From Pseudomonas grandcourensis (GTDB lineage: Bacteria; Pseudomonadota; Gammaproteobacteria; Pseudomonadales; Pseudomonadaceae), in contig NZ_CP150919.1 of assembly GCF_039909015.1 (NCBI RefSeq), forward strand, positions 3,076,501-3,140,500: DNA of 64,000 nucleotides. Direction: 5' to 3'. Below, in pieces: positions 52,885-63,174 of the stretch (position 1 is its first letter; each line of letters begins with the position of its first letter). Below the pieces are notes generated by a model. It was not told the DNA's origin. It saw only the letters and a list, made by a program, of their open reading frames with translations, and ran no database searches. The position numbers and the translations under genes were made by a program.

Positions 52885-53900
52885 GAAGGAACCTGATCTG
52901 AAGAAGTGGAAGTTAGGCCGTCGACAACAACAGCGGAAGTTGGGGAGGCGGGCTGGCTACGCAGCACCTTTTCAATGAAGAAGCGCGGACGTGCGCGCAC
53001 GTCGCTGTACATGCGGCCCAGGTATTCACCCAGCAGGCCCATGCCGATGAATTGACCACCGGTGAAGACGAACAGCACGGCGAACAGCACGAAGGTACCG
53101 CCACCGGCCCAGCCGGCGCCGAACACCAGGCGCAACAGGACCAGCGCAACGGCGAACAGCATGCCCAGGGCCGCCATGCCGACGCCGACGATGCTCAGCA
53201 GTCGCAGGGGCGTGGTGGTCATGCAGGTGACCAGGTCGAACATCAGGTTGATCAGGCGCATGGGGCTGTACTTGGAGTCGCCGTGTTCACGCTCGGCGTG
53301 GGTCACGAGGATTTCCGTGGTATGGCGGGCAAAGCTGTTGGCCAGGATCGGAATGAAGGTGCTGCGCTCACGGCAGGCGAGCATGGCGTCGACGATGGTG
53401 CGACGGTAGGCGCGCAGCATGCAGCCGTAGTCGCTCATGGCCACGCCGGTGGAGCGTTGCACGGCGAGGTTGATCAGCTTCGATGGCCAGCGGCGCAGGG
53501 CCGAGTCCTGGCGATTGTTGCGCACCGTCGCGACGACGTCATAGCCAAGTTCGGCCTGCTCGACCAGGCGCGGGATTTCTTCAGGCGGGTTTTGCAGGTC
53601 GGCATCGAGGGTGATGACGACATCGCCCTTGCACTGCTCGAAACCGGCCATGATCGCGGCATGCTGGCCGTAGTTGCGGTTGAGGATGACCGCCACCACC
53701 GGGCTGCCTTCACGGGAGGCGGCGTCTTCCAGGATCTGCGCGGAATCATCGCGGCTGCCGTCGTCGACCAGAACGATTTCGTAGGGATGGGTCAATTGCT
53801 GGCACGCCGCTTCGGTGCGGCGAAGCAACTCTGGCAGGCTTTCCTGTTCGTTGTAGACCGGAATGACGATCGAAACGAAGTTGATTGGGTAAGGTCTCAA
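52881..53900 (-). CDS. arnC: Undecaprenyl-phosphate 4-deoxy-4-formamido-L-arabinose transferase ArnC (TTG start)
   Basis: 339 residues, GT2 transferase that moves L-Ara4FN to undecaprenyl phosphate. N-terminal GT-A domain ([43 protein letters not shown]), then two C-terminal membrane helices and [17 protein letters not shown]. No ATG or GTG fits: the only start near the family N terminus ([11 protein letters not shown]) is TTG 53900, which overlaps the arnB stop as TTGA. A longer frame up to 54005 would lie within arnB. Confidence 0.93.
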   Translation of the reverse strand: MRPYPINFVSIVIPVYNEQESLPELLRRTEAACQQLTHPYEIVLVDDGSRDDSAQILEDAASREGSPVVAVILNRNYGQHAAIMAGFEQCKGDVVITLDADLQNPPEEIPRLVEQAELGYDVVATVRNNRQDSALRRWPSKLINLAVQRSTGVAMSDYGCMLRAYRRTIVDAMLACRERSTFIPILANSFARHTTEILVTHAEREHGDSKYSPMRLINLMFDLVTCMTTTPLRLLSIVGVGMAALGMLFAVALVLLRLVFGAGWAGGGTFVLFAVLFVFTGGQFIGMGLLGEYLGRMYSDVRARPRFFIEKVLRSQPASPTSAVVVDGLTSTSSDQVPS

Positions 53901-55045
53901 AGGCTTCTGTCCATGCAGTTTTCGATGGCACCGACGACGCGCTCGACATCTTCGGTGGTCATGTCTGGGAACAACGGGATCGAACACAGCCGCGCCGAAT
54001 TCCATTCGGTGTTGGGCAGATACAGGTTCGGGTAGCGTTGTCGGTAGTAAGTGTGCAGGTGCGTTGCAATGAAGTGAATACCGGTGCCGATATTCTGTTC
54101 CTGGAGGGCTTTCATGAACGCTTCGCGATCCAGCCCGCAGCGCTCGGCATCAATGCGCAGGATGAACAGGTGCCAGGCGTGTTTTTGCGAATGGGCGGGG
54201 ACGGCCAAGGGTTGCACCGGCAAGCCTTCCAGACGCTGCAGGTAGGTCTGTGCCAGTTGAGTGCGCTTGGCGTTGATCTCGTCCAGGCGCTCCAGTTGCA
54301 CCAGCGCGATCGCTGCGTTGATGTCGGCCAGATTGTACTTGAAGCCTGGCTCGATCACTTGGGCCTGGGGCTTGCGGCCGTGGGTCAGGCGATCGTAGGC
54401 ATCGACCCCGAGCCCGTGAAATTTGAGCATGCGTACCCGCGAGGCCAGGGCTTCATCGTCGCTGACGAACATGGCGCCCTCGGCGCAGGTCATGTTCTTG
54501 ATCGCGTGGAACGAGAAAATCGCCGTGCCTTTGGAACCGACATGGCGGCCTTTGTAGAGCGTGCCGGCGGCATGGGCGGCGTCTTCGATCACGGCAATGC
54601 CGTGTTTGTCGGCCAGGGCGTAGAGCGGATCGAGATCGAATGCCGCACCGGCGTAATGCACCGGGATGATGGCTTTGGTACGCGGCGTGATCGCGGCTTC
54701 GATCGAGGCCACGTCGGCCATCAGCGTATCGCGGTCGACGTCGACGAACACCGGCGTGGCACCCAGCAGGGTGATCATGTTGGCGGTGGAAACCCAGGTC
54801 TGCGACGGTGTGATGACTTCATCGCCGGGGCCGATACCCAATGCCAGCAGGGTGATGTGCATCCCGCCGGTGGCCGAGGAAAGTGCCACGGCATGTCGGC
54901 AACCGACGTAGTTGGCGAAGTGTTCTTCCAGTGCCAGGTTCTTCGGCCCGGTAGTGATCCAGCCGGAGCGCAATACTTGCTCGACGGCAGCGATTTCTTC
55001 GTCGCCGATACTGGGGCGGGAGAAAGGGAGAAACGCCTGACTCAT
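53897..55045 (-). CDS. arnB: UDP-4-amino-4-deoxy-L-arabinose aminotransferase ArnB
   Basis: 382 residues, PLP-dependent aminotransferase of the DegT/DnrJ family that makes UDP-L-Ara4N. Motifs: [41 protein letters not shown], and the Schiff-base lysine in [15 protein letters not shown]. First gene of the arn operon arnB-C-A-D-T-E-F-ugd; GAGG is 6 bases before ATG 55045. Confidence 0.95.
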   Translation of the reverse strand: MSQAFLPFSRPSIGDEEIAAVEQVLRSGWITTGPKNLALEEHFANYVGCRHAVALSSATGGMHITLLALGIGPGDEVITPSQTWVSTANMITLLGATPVFVDVDRDTLMADVASIEAAITPRTKAIIPVHYAGAAFDLDPLYALADKHGIAVIEDAAHAAGTLYKGRHVGSKGTAIFSFHAIKNMTCAEGAMFVSDDEALASRVRMLKFHGLGVDAYDRLTHGRKPQAQVIEPGFKYNLADINAAIALVQLERLDEINAKRTQLAQTYLQRLEGLPVQPLAVPAHSQKHAWHLFILRIDAERCGLDREAFMKALQEQNIGTGIHFIATHLHTYYRQRYPNLYLPNTEWNSARLCSIPLFPDMTTEDVERVVGAIENCMDRSL

Positions 55046-55438
55046 GGGTACCTCGGGGGCTGAACACGTAAATAGCCTTTGAGGCTAGAAAAGGATCCAA
55101 AAATCAGCATAGACGCTAAATCAGAATCTGCATCAAATCAACTAGTTACCGGATGGAGACGAAAAAACCGCGTTGGTTGACTTTTTTCGCCATGGACGGC
55201 AGGTTGGGCATCCATTTGGGTGGCGCCGAGTTTATAGAAGGTTATGCCCGATTTTGTGAAAGGAACATGAAAAAACGGTTGGGGAATCGTTTTATCTGAA
55301 AGCTATTAAGCCGCTGTTCAGACTTCTTCCGATTATCGCGTTTTTAGGAAAAGTCCTACGCAAGTATTGTCTTTTATTTGATGGTTATTTCACTTCTTAG
55401 TTGTTTCATTGAACTGTTTACATTCAAGGCCGTTTCGT
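55046..55438. other. Divergent intergenic region, arnB / recombinase
   Basis: 393 bp, AT-rich compared with its flanks. Should hold the arn promoter on the minus strand; I saw no clear PmrA/PhoP-type direct repeat. A small hairpin TAGCCT/AGGCTA (55071-55085) lies close to arnB, a TAGGA-AAAG-TCCTA inverted repeat lies at about 55347-55360, and a chance-looking 10-codon frame (MKKRLGNRFI) follows AAAGGA at 55267-55299. Confidence 0.55.
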
Positions 55439-56377
55439 TTGATTGACTTACCTGTTACTGATTTTCGCTCACCCCTGACCAATCCGCTGACCCTGTATCT
55501 GGCGCGACTGGCGCCGTCCAGCCAACTGACCATGCGTTATGTGCTGCAGGATGCCGCCGACCGCCTGGGCTTTGAGGACCACGATATCGAGGAAATTCCC
55601 TGGCACAACCTGCAGCCCGAGGACGTCATTGCGCTGGTGGCCACCTTGCGTTCGGACGGCTATGCGCCGAACACGTCTTCGCTGTACGTCAACGCGGTGC
55701 GCGGGGTGATGAACGAAGCATGGCGCATGAGCCTGATCTCTCAGGATCATCTGTTGAAGATGCGTTCGGTGAAGGGCATGGCCGGTACGCGGCTATCCCA
55801 AGGGCGCAATCTCAGGCGCACGCTCATCCAGGAACTGATGGCGGTCTGCGCCGCCGATCCGCGGCCGCAAGGCCTGCGGGACGCAGCAATCATCGGGATT
55901 CTTTACGGTTCGGGAATGCGCAAATCCGAATCGGTGAACCTGGAGTTGAGCCAGGTCGACTTCACCGAGCGCAGCCTGCGGGTGACGGCCAAGGGCAACA
56001 AACAGTTGATCAAGTACGCCCCGGCCTGGGCCTTCGCCAAGCTTGAAGCCTGGCTCGAGCTGCGCCGTTCGCTGCTCAAGGACGGCGAGCCGGACGACCC
56101 GTTCCTGTTCAACCGCATCCGCCGTGGCAGCCATATCACTCGGGAACGCATCACCAAACACGCGATTTACTACATCGCCCGGCAACGGGGTGCGCAGGTA
56201 GGGGTGAAAATCATGCCCCACGACTTCCGGCGTTCGTTCATCACCCGGGTGATCGAAGAGCATGACCTGTCGATTGCGCAGAAGCTGGCACACCACAGCA
56301 ACATCCAGACCACGGCCAACTACGATGTGCGCGATGACAACGAGCGGCGTCGGGCAGTGGATCGGTTCGATCTGTAA
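55439..56377 (+). CDS. Tyrosine-type site-specific recombinase/integrase (solitary)
   Basis: 312 residues from TTG 55439 (AAGG 9 bases upstream); a TTG at 55409 is possible and no ATG exists near the N terminus. N-terminal SAM-like DNA-binding domain (about 15-110) and C-terminal catalytic domain with the whole active site: Arg in YGSGMRKSESV, Lys in VTAKGNKQLI, HDFRR, LAHHSNIQTT and the Tyr of ANYD. A single copy with no att repeats, cargo or other phage genes in view, so it may be a chromosomal Xer-like protein rather than a recent integrase. It ends 4 bp from the convergent iron ABC ATPase. Confidence 0.85.
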   Translation: MIDLPVTDFRSPLTNPLTLYLARLAPSSQLTMRYVLQDAADRLGFEDHDIEEIPWHNLQPEDVIALVATLRSDGYAPNTSSLYVNAVRGVMNEAWRMSLISQDHLLKMRSVKGMAGTRLSQGRNLRRTLIQELMAVCAADPRPQGLRDAAIIGILYGSGMRKSESVNLELSQVDFTERSLRVTAKGNKQLIKYAPAWAFAKLEAWLELRRSLLKDGEPDDPFLFNRIRRGSHITRERITKHAIYYIARQRGAQVGVKIMPHDFRRSFITRVIEEHDLSIAQKLAHHSNIQTTANYDVRDDNERRRAVDRFDL

Positions 56378-56381
56378 GCGA

Positions 56382-57452
56382 TTAAATCTCGCTCAGCACA
56401 TGGGCGTGGCCAATGGTCGAGACCTGAACCGCGCTACCGGCCGGTGGCGCATACATGCCTGAACTGCGCACCAGCAGTGATCGGCCCGACTGCTCGTTGC
56501 GGGTCAATGGCTGGAGCTCCACGGTCAGCGTGCAAGTGTTGCCGCTGAAGTCCCGATCGGTGACCACGGCCCGGCAACCGCTGGCTTCCGGGTCGCTGGG
56601 GAGGATACTTGCCAGTTGCAGTTGTTCGGGGCGCAGCATGATCTGCGCCGAGCTGTTGTTGCGGTGGTTGTTGACCGGGATCCGCCCCAGGTCGCAATGG
56701 GCCCAACCGGCCTCGATGCGTGCGGGCATGACCACGGCATCCCCCAGGAACAGCGCGGTCTGTTCGTCTTCGGGATAGCGGTAAAGATCCAGCGGATGCC
56801 CAGACTGTACCAGTCGGCCATGACGCATCACCGCCAGCTGGTCGGCGAACGACAGGGCTTCACTCTGGTCATGGGTGACCAGGATGGTGGTGACGCCTGC
56901 GTCTTCCAGCAGCCGCGCAACCATCTTGCGCATCGCCGCACGCAATCCGGTATCGAGCGCCGAGAACGGCTCGTCCAGCAGCATCAGCCGTGGCTGTTGC
57001 GCCAGGGCTCGGGCCAGGGCCACGCGCTGTTGCTGGCCGCCGGACAATTCATGGGGCCAGCGCCCGGCCATCTTCGCGTCCAGCGCCACGCTGTCCATCA
57101 GTTCGGCGACGCGCTGCTGTTTTTCAGTGCCCTTGGTGGACAAACCGAAGCCGATGTTCGCGGCCACAGTCATGTGCGGGAACAGTGCGCCGTCCTGTGG
57201 CACGTAGCCGATCAGGCGTTGATGGGCCGGCACTTCGTGGGTGCCGTCGACCAGGGTCTGGCCATTGAGCGAAAGACGCCCGGAATCGGGGAACTCGAAG
57301 CCGGCAATCATCCGCAGCAACGTGGTCTTGCCCGAGCCGGACGGGCCGACGATGACCGTGCGACTGCCGCTGGGCACCGACAGGCTGACATTGTCCAGGG
57401 CGCAATGGGCGCCATAGGACTTGTAGAGGGCATTCAATTCAAGAGTGTTCAT
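56382..57452 (-). CDS. fbpC: Ferric iron ABC transporter ATP-binding protein (FbpC-like)
   Basis: 356 residues. Walker [18 protein letters not shown] loop [10 protein letters not shown], signature [16 protein letters not shown], Walker [14 protein letters not shown] loop [12 protein letters not shown]; a C-terminal TOBE/OB-like domain (about 240-356). Typical of Fe3+/polyamine/spermidine importer ATPases. The start overlaps the permease stop (ATGA). Iron specificity is inferred from the binding protein of the same operon. Confidence 0.9.
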   Translation of the reverse strand: MNTLELNALYKSYGAHCALDNVSLSVPSGSRTVIVGPSGSGKTTLLRMIAGFEFPDSGRLSLNGQTLVDGTHEVPAHQRLIGYVPQDGALFPHMTVAANIGFGLSTKGTEKQQRVAELMDSVALDAKMAGRWPHELSGGQQQRVALARALAQQPRLMLLDEPFSALDTGLRAAMRKMVARLLEDAGVTTILVTHDQSEALSFADQLAVMRHGRLVQSGHPLDLYRYPEDEQTALFLGDAVVMPARIEAGWAHCDLGRIPVNNHRNNSSAQIMLRPEQLQLASILPSDPEASGCRAVVTDRDFSGNTCTLTVELQPLTRNEQSGRSLLVRSSGMYAPPAGSAVQVSTIGHAHVLSEI

Positions 57453-59047
57453 CGGCCAGCCGTTTTTTTCGATTGGTGATAAAGAAGTCCGGTCAACGGA
57501 AGTGACAGCACAACCATCAACAAGGCGTAGGGCGCGGCGGCTGCGTAATCGATTTCGCTGGTCAAGGCCCAGAACCCGGTCGCCAGGGTCCGCGTGCCGT
57601 TCGGAGCCAGCAGCAGGGTGGCGGTCAATTCGTTTGTGATCGCCAGGAACACCAGCGCCGCACCGGCGGCCGCACCCGGGGCAGCCAGGCGCAAGGTGAT
57701 CAGCCACAGTGCCCGGGCCGGCGAGCGCCCAAGGCTGCGAGCGATGTTTTCCAGTTCCACCGGGGCCTGGGCAATGCCGGCGCGCAGGCTCACCAGGGCA
57801 CGGGGCAAGAACATCAGCAGGTACGCCAGCAGCACGGTGAAGGTGGTCTGGTAGATCGGCCTGGCAAAATGGATCGTGACCGTCACCAGGGCCAGCGCCA
57901 CGATGATTCCAGGCAAGGAACTGGTGATGTAGTTGCAGCTTTCCAGCACTCGTTGCATTCGACCGGGGTAGCGGATCGACAGCCAGGCAATCGGGATCGC
58001 CGCGCAGGTGGTCAGCGCCGCGCCCGCGATGCCGAGCAGCAGGGTTTGCTCCAGGGCGGGCAACAACTCGGCCATGTCCCAGACTTCAGCGCCGCCAGCG
58101 ATGAGCCACTTGCCCAGGGTGATCAAGGGCACGCCCAGGGCCAGGGCGCAGGTCACCATTTGCAGCGTCAGCGAGAGTAGGGTGGATATCGGTTTCAGAT
58201 AGACGACCCGTTGCTCCCGGGCGCTTCCCGAACCGACGCGAGCGTAGCGCGCGGAGCCCCGCGCCGCGGATTCGGCCGTCAACATCGCCAGGCAACACAG
58301 CGCCAGCACACTGGCCAGCATGTGCGCAGCCGCACCGTTGAAGGTCGATTTGAACTGATCGAAGATCGCGGTGGTAAAGGTGTCGAAGCGGATCATGGCG
58401 TACAGGCCATATTCGGCCAGCAGGTGCAGGCCGACCAGCAAGGCGCCGCCGCAGATCGCCAGGCGCAATTGCGGCAATACCACGCGGAAGAACACTTTCC
58501 AGGGTTTGAGCCCCATGGATTCGGCGACGTCTTCGATGGCCGGGTCGAGCCGGCGCAAAGTGGCCGCTACCGGCAGATACAGGAACGGGAAGTAGGCGAT
58601 GACCGAAACCAGGACACCGGCAAACAACCCGTGAATAGGCGGCACCAGGCTGACCCAGGCGTAGCTGTGAACGAACGCAGGCACCGCCAGCGGCGCGGTG
58701 GCCAGCAACGACCACCAGCGGCGCCCCGGCAGATTCGTGCGTTCCGTGAGCCACGCCAGCGTCACCCCCAGCGCGACGCACAAGGGAATTGTCAGCAGCA
58801 CCAGCAACACGGTGTTGACCAGCAGTTCACCGACACGAGGGCGGAACACCAGGGCCACAACGGTTGACCAGCCTGTCTGCAGGGACACGCCGATAACGTA
58901 AGCGATCGGTAGCAGCGCCAGTAATGAAACCAGCACCGACAAACCGATCACCCATACACCGCCACGTCCCGCAAATACTCCGCGGGATCGTCGACGCAAA
59001 TGTGCGGGTGTCGCCTCAGCGACCCCCGCAGGCAGGGTTTCTGGCAT
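57449..59047 (-). CDS. fbpB: Ferric iron ABC transporter permease (FbpB-like, two fused permease domains)
   Basis: 532 residues, about 12 helices in two halves. Each half has a BPD permease segment; the first ends near [21 protein letters not shown] (EAA motif), the second near [20 protein letters not shown]. The fused permease matches FbpB/SfuB. ATG 59047 is used; a TTG one codon earlier is the alternative. Spaced 4 bp from the binding-protein gene. Confidence 0.9.
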   Translation of the reverse strand: MPETLPAGVAEATPAHLRRRSRGVFAGRGGVWVIGLSVLVSLLALLPIAYVIGVSLQTGWSTVVALVFRPRVGELLVNTVLLVLLTIPLCVALGVTLAWLTERTNLPGRRWWSLLATAPLAVPAFVHSYAWVSLVPPIHGLFAGVLVSVIAYFPFLYLPVAATLRRLDPAIEDVAESMGLKPWKVFFRVVLPQLRLAICGGALLVGLHLLAEYGLYAMIRFDTFTTAIFDQFKSTFNGAAAHMLASVLALCCLAMLTAESAARGSARYARVGSGSAREQRVVYLKPISTLLSLTLQMVTCALALGVPLITLGKWLIAGGAEVWDMAELLPALEQTLLLGIAGAALTTCAAIPIAWLSIRYPGRMQRVLESCNYITSSLPGIIVALALVTVTIHFARPIYQTTFTVLLAYLLMFLPRALVSLRAGIAQAPVELENIARSLGRSPARALWLITLRLAAPGAAAGAALVFLAITNELTATLLLAPNGTRTLATGFWALTSEIDYAAAAPYALLMVVLSLPLTGLLYHQSKKTAGR

Positions 59048-59051
59048 CAAT

Positions 59052-60065
59052 TTAGAGCAGTCCGGCCTGTGTCATCAGCTCCACGGCTTTTTTACTGTCG
59101 AGTTTCGAAGCATCGACAGCAGGCGCATCGAGTTGATTCAGAGGCACCAGTTTAGGGTTGGATTCAGCGCCTTTGCCCACGGCGTATTCAAACGACTTGC
59201 CGTTCTTCAGGACGGCCTGGCCATCCTTGCCGGTAATGTATTTGAGAAACGCTTGGGCTTGTTCCTGGTGTTTGCTGGAGGCGAGTACGCCGCCGCCGGA
59301 GATGCTAACAAAAGCGCCAGGGTCTTTGTGCTTGAAATAGTGCAGGGCGGTGTTCTTGCTGTTTTCGCCCGTCTTGGACTGATCCACCAGGCTGTAATAG
59401 TGGTAGATCACGCCGCTGTCGATCTGCCCGGCATTCACCGCCTTGAGGACCGAACTGTTGCCACGGTAGTTGGTGTAGTTGGTTTTCATCGCCTTGAGCC
59501 ACTCCAGCGTAGCGGCCTCACCCTTTTGTTCGAGGATGGCCGCGACGATGGCCTGGAAGTCAGCGCCACCCGGCGATGCGCCCCAGCGACCCTTCCAGCT
59601 CGGCGAAGCCAGGTCCATGATCGATTTCGGCAGGTCGGCTTCCGGCAGTTTGCTCGGGTTGTAGACGAACACCGTGGAGCGCGCGGCAATCCCGACCCAT
59701 TTGCCGTGGGCCGGACGGTAGGCGGAGTCAACCTGCTCCAGCGTGGTTTTGTCGACAGGCGCAAACAGCCGGGCGTTGTCGACCAGGACCATGGCCGGGG
59801 AGTTTTCGGTCAGGAACACGTCCGCCGGAGAAGCCGCGCCTTCCTGCACGATCTGGTTGCCCATCTCGGTGTCGTCGCCGTTGCGCAAGGTGACGGGAAT
59901 ACCGGTCTCCTGGGTAAAGCCCTCGACCCAGGTCTTGGTCAGGCCTTCGTGTTGCGCGTTGTACACCACGATACCGACGGAGTCAGCGGCATAGACCTGG
60001 CCAGCGCTCAGCAACGCGGTGGCCAGCAGGGCTTTTTTCAAGAACGAAGGGATTTTGGGAATCAT
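59052..60065 (-). CDS. fbpA: Periplasmic ferric iron-binding protein (FbpA-like)
   Basis: 337 residues. Signal peptide 1-27 (cleavage after QVYA-A). Mature start [20 protein letters not shown] and the segment [15 protein letters not shown] with the paired iron-binding Tyr223-Tyr224 that identify the FbpA/HitA family, along with [15 protein letters not shown]. Binds Fe3+ and delivers it to FbpBC. First gene of the operon; ATG 60065 gives the signal peptide. A Fur-box-like palindrome lies about 60-80 bp upstream. Confidence 0.9.
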   Translation of the reverse strand: MIPKIPSFLKKALLATALLSAGQVYAADSVGIVVYNAQHEGLTKTWVEGFTQETGIPVTLRNGDDTEMGNQIVQEGAASPADVFLTENSPAMVLVDNARLFAPVDKTTLEQVDSAYRPAHGKWVGIAARSTVFVYNPSKLPEADLPKSIMDLASPSWKGRWGASPGGADFQAIVAAILEQKGEAATLEWLKAMKTNYTNYRGNSSVLKAVNAGQIDSGVIYHYYSLVDQSKTGENSKNTALHYFKHKDPGAFVSISGGGVLASSKHQEQAQAFLKYITGKDGQAVLKNGKSFEYAVGKGAESNPKLVPLNQLDAPAVDASKLDSKKAVELMTQAGLL

Positions 60066-60123
60066 TCTGCGGGCTGCTCCTGGTGCATTTTTTTGAAAAT
60101 CATGCGCATTCAAACGCCAGTTA

Positions 60124-60142
60124 ACCAATGCGAATCATTTGC
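60124..60142 (-). promoter_or_regulatory. Probable Fur box upstream of fbpABC
   Basis: 6-1-6 inverted repeat GCGAAT-C-ATTTGC (60130-60142) within a 19-mer matching 12 of 19 positions of GATAATGATAATCATTATC. Position upstream of an iron importer fits iron repression by Fur. Confidence 0.7.
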
Positions 60143-60335
60143 ATGTTTTTGAAGTGCGGGAAATGTAGAGATCCAAATGAGAAAATAACGTCAAAAAAAC
60201 CGTTAATACATGTAATTTTCATTCAGATTAGCAGCACTGTGCCCGCTGTGGTTCGACTCGTCCATAAAAGGATGATCGTCGATCAGGAAATGACGCAGCT
60301 GCGGATGCCTGGCCCCTTTTTTTGCGTCTTGCCTG

Positions 60336-62057
60336 TCAGGGCTGGATTTGCGGTAAGATCAAGACCTGCATGTCGCCGCGCTGATAGCGCTTGCCATCGG
60401 TGGGTAGCGCCTCGACTTCCTGAATTTCGGCGACGCTGTTGACCCTCATCACCACCCCGACCGAGCCCTTCTTGCGTGCCTCGGTCATCCATCGCCCGAC
60501 GTCTTGCTGGGTCACCTTGCGCGACACTGCAGCGGGATCCTGGAGGCCGTACTTCATTTCACCGACCACGTTGTACAGCGCAACATCCGGTCGCCCGGTC
60601 AGCCACGACAGAGCCGAGGCCGCTCCCAGGTCGTTGCTCAGCAGCGAGGTGGTCTGGTTCAAGCTGTCCAGGTGTTCGGAGATAAACCGGTCGGGCATCT
60701 TGCTGTCGACGATCTGGCCCGGCATGGCGGCGGGCAGCAGCGCCACCAGCAGCCAGATGCCGAGGGCCGGCATCGCCCATAACGTCAATGGCCGCAGGAT
60801 TTGCAGGGCGTTGGCGATGATCCAGCCCAGCAGCACGATGAACGCCAGGGACAGGCTGAACATCTCGGTATTCTCGAAAATCTCCTTGCGCAATTGCAGG
60901 TAAAGCAGCGCAACCATGGCCGTCGAGGCGATGATGACGTTGAGCCAACCGTTGAAACGAATGGTCCGTGATCTGGATTGTTCCAAAAGGCCGGTCAGCG
61001 CGTGACCCATCAGCAGCGCCAGGGGTAACAGGCAAGGCATGATGTAGGTCGGCAGCTTGCCGCTGCTCATGCTAAAGATCGCCAGTGGCAACAATAACCA
61101 GAACAGGAGAAAACCGCCGACAGGCTGACGCTTGTTGTTCCAGGCCTGGATGAATGTCGTCGGCAACAACGCAGTCCAGGGCAGGGCGGAAACCACCAGC
61201 ATCGGCAGGTAGAACCACCACGGACGGGCGTGTTGCGCATTGTCGGCGGCAAAGCGGCGTACGTGCTCGTTCCAGAAGAAGAAATTCCAGAAATCCGGTT
61301 CCTGATGATGGATGGCCAGCGCCCAGGGCAGGCAGACGGCCGCGGCGACCGCAACTGCCAGTGGCCCGTATCGCAACAACTCGCCGATGCGGCGCTGCCA
61401 GACCATGTAGGGCAGGGCGATCACTGCCGGCAGCAGCCAGGCCAGAAAGCCCTTGGTCATGAAGCCCATGCCGCAGGCGATGCCCAGGACCACCCAGGCG
61501 CCCAGGCGGGCACGCGTCGTGCGGCTGTCGATGGCAAACCACAGGGAAACCAGACTCAGGTTGACCCAGAGGGTGAACTGCGGATCGAGGTTGGCGTACC
61601 CGGCCTGACCGGCAATCAGCCCGAAGCTCATGTACAACAGTGCGCAGGCGAAGCTTTTGCGCGGATCGTTCCAGAACCGGCGGGCAATCAGGTAAGTCAG
61701 CCACACACTCACCCCGGTAGACAATGCGGACGCGATGCGCACCCCGAACAGATTGTCGCCAAACACCGCCTGACCGATGGCGATCATCCAGTACCCGGCA
61801 ATGGGTTTTTCGAAGTAACGAAGGCCCATGAAGTGCGGCGAGATCCAGTTTCCGCCCTGCAGCATTTCCTGGCTGATCTGGGCATAACGGGTTTCATCGG
61901 GAATCCACAGGCCGTGGCTCATCAGCGGCAGCAAGTAGAACGCGATGAACGCCATGAACAAGGCCAATAGCATCCAGCGCTCGCTGGCAGGTGCCGTTGG
62001 GGCGTGAAGGGAGGAAGAATGGCCGGTAAATTTGGGCAGCGGCTGATTTGTCGTCAT
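60336..62057 (-). CDS. Second lipid A L-Ara4N transferase-like protein (ArnT paralogue)
   Basis: 573 residues, about 12 helices. It shares many blocks with the operon Arn[49 protein letters not shown], and GYANLDPQF. Unlike the operon copy it has a ~30-residue polar N-terminal extension ([13 protein letters not shown]) before the first helix. ATG 62057 is chosen at [10 protein letters not shown]; the frame upstream lies in noncoding DNA. It stands alone 3' of an Ais-like gene, with a dyad at 62136-62166 in between, so it is likely regulated apart from the arn operon. Confidence 0.9.
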   Translation of the reverse strand: MTTNQPLPKFTGHSSSLHAPTAPASERWMLLALFMAFIAFYLLPLMSHGLWIPDETRYAQISQEMLQGGNWISPHFMGLRYFEKPIAGYWMIAIGQAVFGDNLFGVRIASALSTGVSVWLTYLIARRFWNDPRKSFACALLYMSFGLIAGQAGYANLDPQFTLWVNLSLVSLWFAIDSRTTRARLGAWVVLGIACGMGFMTKGFLAWLLPAVIALPYMVWQRRIGELLRYGPLAVAVAAAVCLPWALAIHHQEPDFWNFFFWNEHVRRFAADNAQHARPWWFYLPMLVVSALPWTALLPTTFIQAWNNKRQPVGGFLLFWLLLPLAIFSMSSGKLPTYIMPCLLPLALLMGHALTGLLEQSRSRTIRFNGWLNVIIASTAMVALLYLQLRKEIFENTEMFSLSLAFIVLLGWIIANALQILRPLTLWAMPALGIWLLVALLPAAMPGQIVDSKMPDRFISEHLDSLNQTTSLLSNDLGAASALSWLTGRPDVALYNVVGEMKYGLQDPAAVSRKVTQQDVGRWMTEARKKGSVGVVMRVNSVAEIQEVEALPTDGKRYQRGDMQVLILPQIQP

Positions 62058-62135
62058 GACTCGACCTTGGCGCCGGGGCGGCAGGTTAAAAAGTAATGGG
62101 TAACTTGCTGGAGACAAAGTCGGAATGATATTGAA

Positions 62136-62166
62136 CAGCGAGAAGTTGTTTTTATACTTCTCGCTG
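62136..62166. promoter_or_regulatory. Perfect 10-bp inverted repeat upstream of the second arnT
   Basis: CAGCGAGAAG (62136-62145) and CTTCTCGCTG (62157-62166), loop TTGTTTTTATA, with further TGAA/TTCA pairing outside a bulge. It sits in the 180-bp gap between the Ais-like stop and the arnT2 start. It could be an operator, or a terminator of the upstream gene, although no T tract follows on the minus strand. Confidence 0.6.
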
Positions 62167-62239
62167 ATTGTTCAGGTGTCATTCAGTCAACTTTCAAATA
62201 ACTTGTTTCAAAAGTTGTCGATCTGCAGTGGCCAACGTT

Positions 62240-62890
62240 TCATTTTTGTAAAAGAGTGTTCCAGTCTTCGGCATTCACAATGCCAAGTACTTGCAGTTGA
62301 CCATTGCCATCGATGTGGACAAACAACGCGCTGCCGTACTCGGCATCTTTCGCCGAATGCCTGAGGCCAGTCTGCTTTTCAAAGTCAGCGATGCAACCGC
62401 TGTGGGTCACCAGCACCAGGTTGCGATGGGCCACCTTGTGTGCCACGACATCGTTACGCAGAGTCGTGCCGCAGGTCGCCAGCCATTCCTGGGTCCGCGG
62501 GTCGCTGTTGAACATGTAATGCGCCGTCTGCACCGTGCGTGTAACGGGGCTGGTCAGGATATCGGTCTGCGCCAGCCCCAGGCGCGCCAGGCCCTGGCCA
62601 ACACCGGCCGCCGCTTCACTGCCGACACGGGTAATGCCGTCAGCCGGGCCCAGGCATGGGTTGCTGGAACGGTCGCAGCGCTCGGTATGACGAACCAGTA
62701 CCGCGATCTCGCCGGCGCTCCAGTGCTGGAGCAATCGGGCCCGGGCTTGCGCGTCCTCTTCGGCCAGGTTGGTCGGGGATTTGGGCCACAGGAAAAATCC
62801 GGTGGCCAGCACGGCGACGGTCAGTGCACCAATGGCCACGACCGATCTGGACAAGCGCGAAGACGGTTTACGCGAGACAGAGTTGACCAA
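62240..62890 (-). CDS. ais: Histidine phosphatase, Ais/PmrG-like (LPS core heptose phosphatase)
   Basis: 216 residues, N-terminal membrane anchor (about 15-36) then a phosphoglycerate mutase/histidine phosphatase domain. The catalytic motif is LVRHTERCDRSSNPCLG, which matches the E. coli/Salmonella Ais (PmrG) RHAERCDRSTNQCL type far better than general family members, and LVTHSGCIADF supplies the second His. PmrG removes phosphate from LPS core heptose II under PmrA control in Salmonella; function is inferred by similarity. Only TTG 62890 fits (GGTGG upstream); the frame stays open for 29 codons further upstream without ATG or GTG. Confidence 0.78.
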   Translation of the reverse strand: MVNSVSRKPSSRLSRSVVAIGALTVAVLATGFFLWPKSPTNLAEEDAQARARLLQHWSAGEIAVLVRHTERCDRSSNPCLGPADGITRVGSEAAAGVGQGLARLGLAQTDILTSPVTRTVQTAHYMFNSDPRTQEWLATCGTTLRNDVVAHKVAHRNLVLVTHSGCIADFEKQTGLRHSAKDAEYGSALFVHIDGNGQLQVLGIVNAEDWNTLLQK

Positions 62891-63174
62891 GTTTTTCCAC
62901 CATTGGGGCGCCAGGGAAGTGCTGCTGGCAAAGCCTGAAACAGCACCAAAAGATCCACCGAGATTAAGTCCGGTGAATTAACTGCAGCGAAAGCTACCTC
63001 TCGGCAAGTGTCAGAGCAGTGAAAGGAATGTGAAAAAATTGCAGGGGAGGGTACCTCTAGTCATTAGTTGGTAACTGGGAATTGTTATCTTTTTCTGTTG
63101 CCGGGATTTACAGCGGAGCACAGAAGGGATGGATCAACGGCGAACTTGTCGCCGTTGATCCGGGGGCGACGGGT
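62891..63174. other. Intergenic region between ais-like and pqiC genes
   Basis: 284 bp. Contains the hairpin 63131-63161 and, on the minus strand up to 62977, the in-frame upstream extension of the ais-like gene. No other gene seen. Confidence 0.55.
63131..63161 (-). terminator. Terminator-like hairpin after the pqi genes
   Basis: Perfect 13-bp inverted repeat (GGATCAACGGCGA at 63131-63143 and its complement at 63149-63161, 5-base loop) 14 bp after the pqiC stop on the minus strand. The tail is T-poor on both strands, so it may act as an RNA 3'-end stabiliser as well. Confidence 0.65.

Noticed and set aside
50806..52896. 696-codon plus-strand frame opposite arnA
   Set aside because: Complete antisense of a bifunctional enzyme with all motifs; translation Val/Gln/Ala-rich.
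55267..55299. 10-codon frame after AAAGGA upstream of the recombinase (possible leader peptide)
   Set aside because: No regulatory codons or attenuator-like alternative hairpins found; AT-rich chance occurrence is as likely.
55409..55438. Upstream TTG (55409) as recombinase start
   Set aside because: No ribosome binding site; TTG 55439 has AAGG at suitable distance, although certainty is low.
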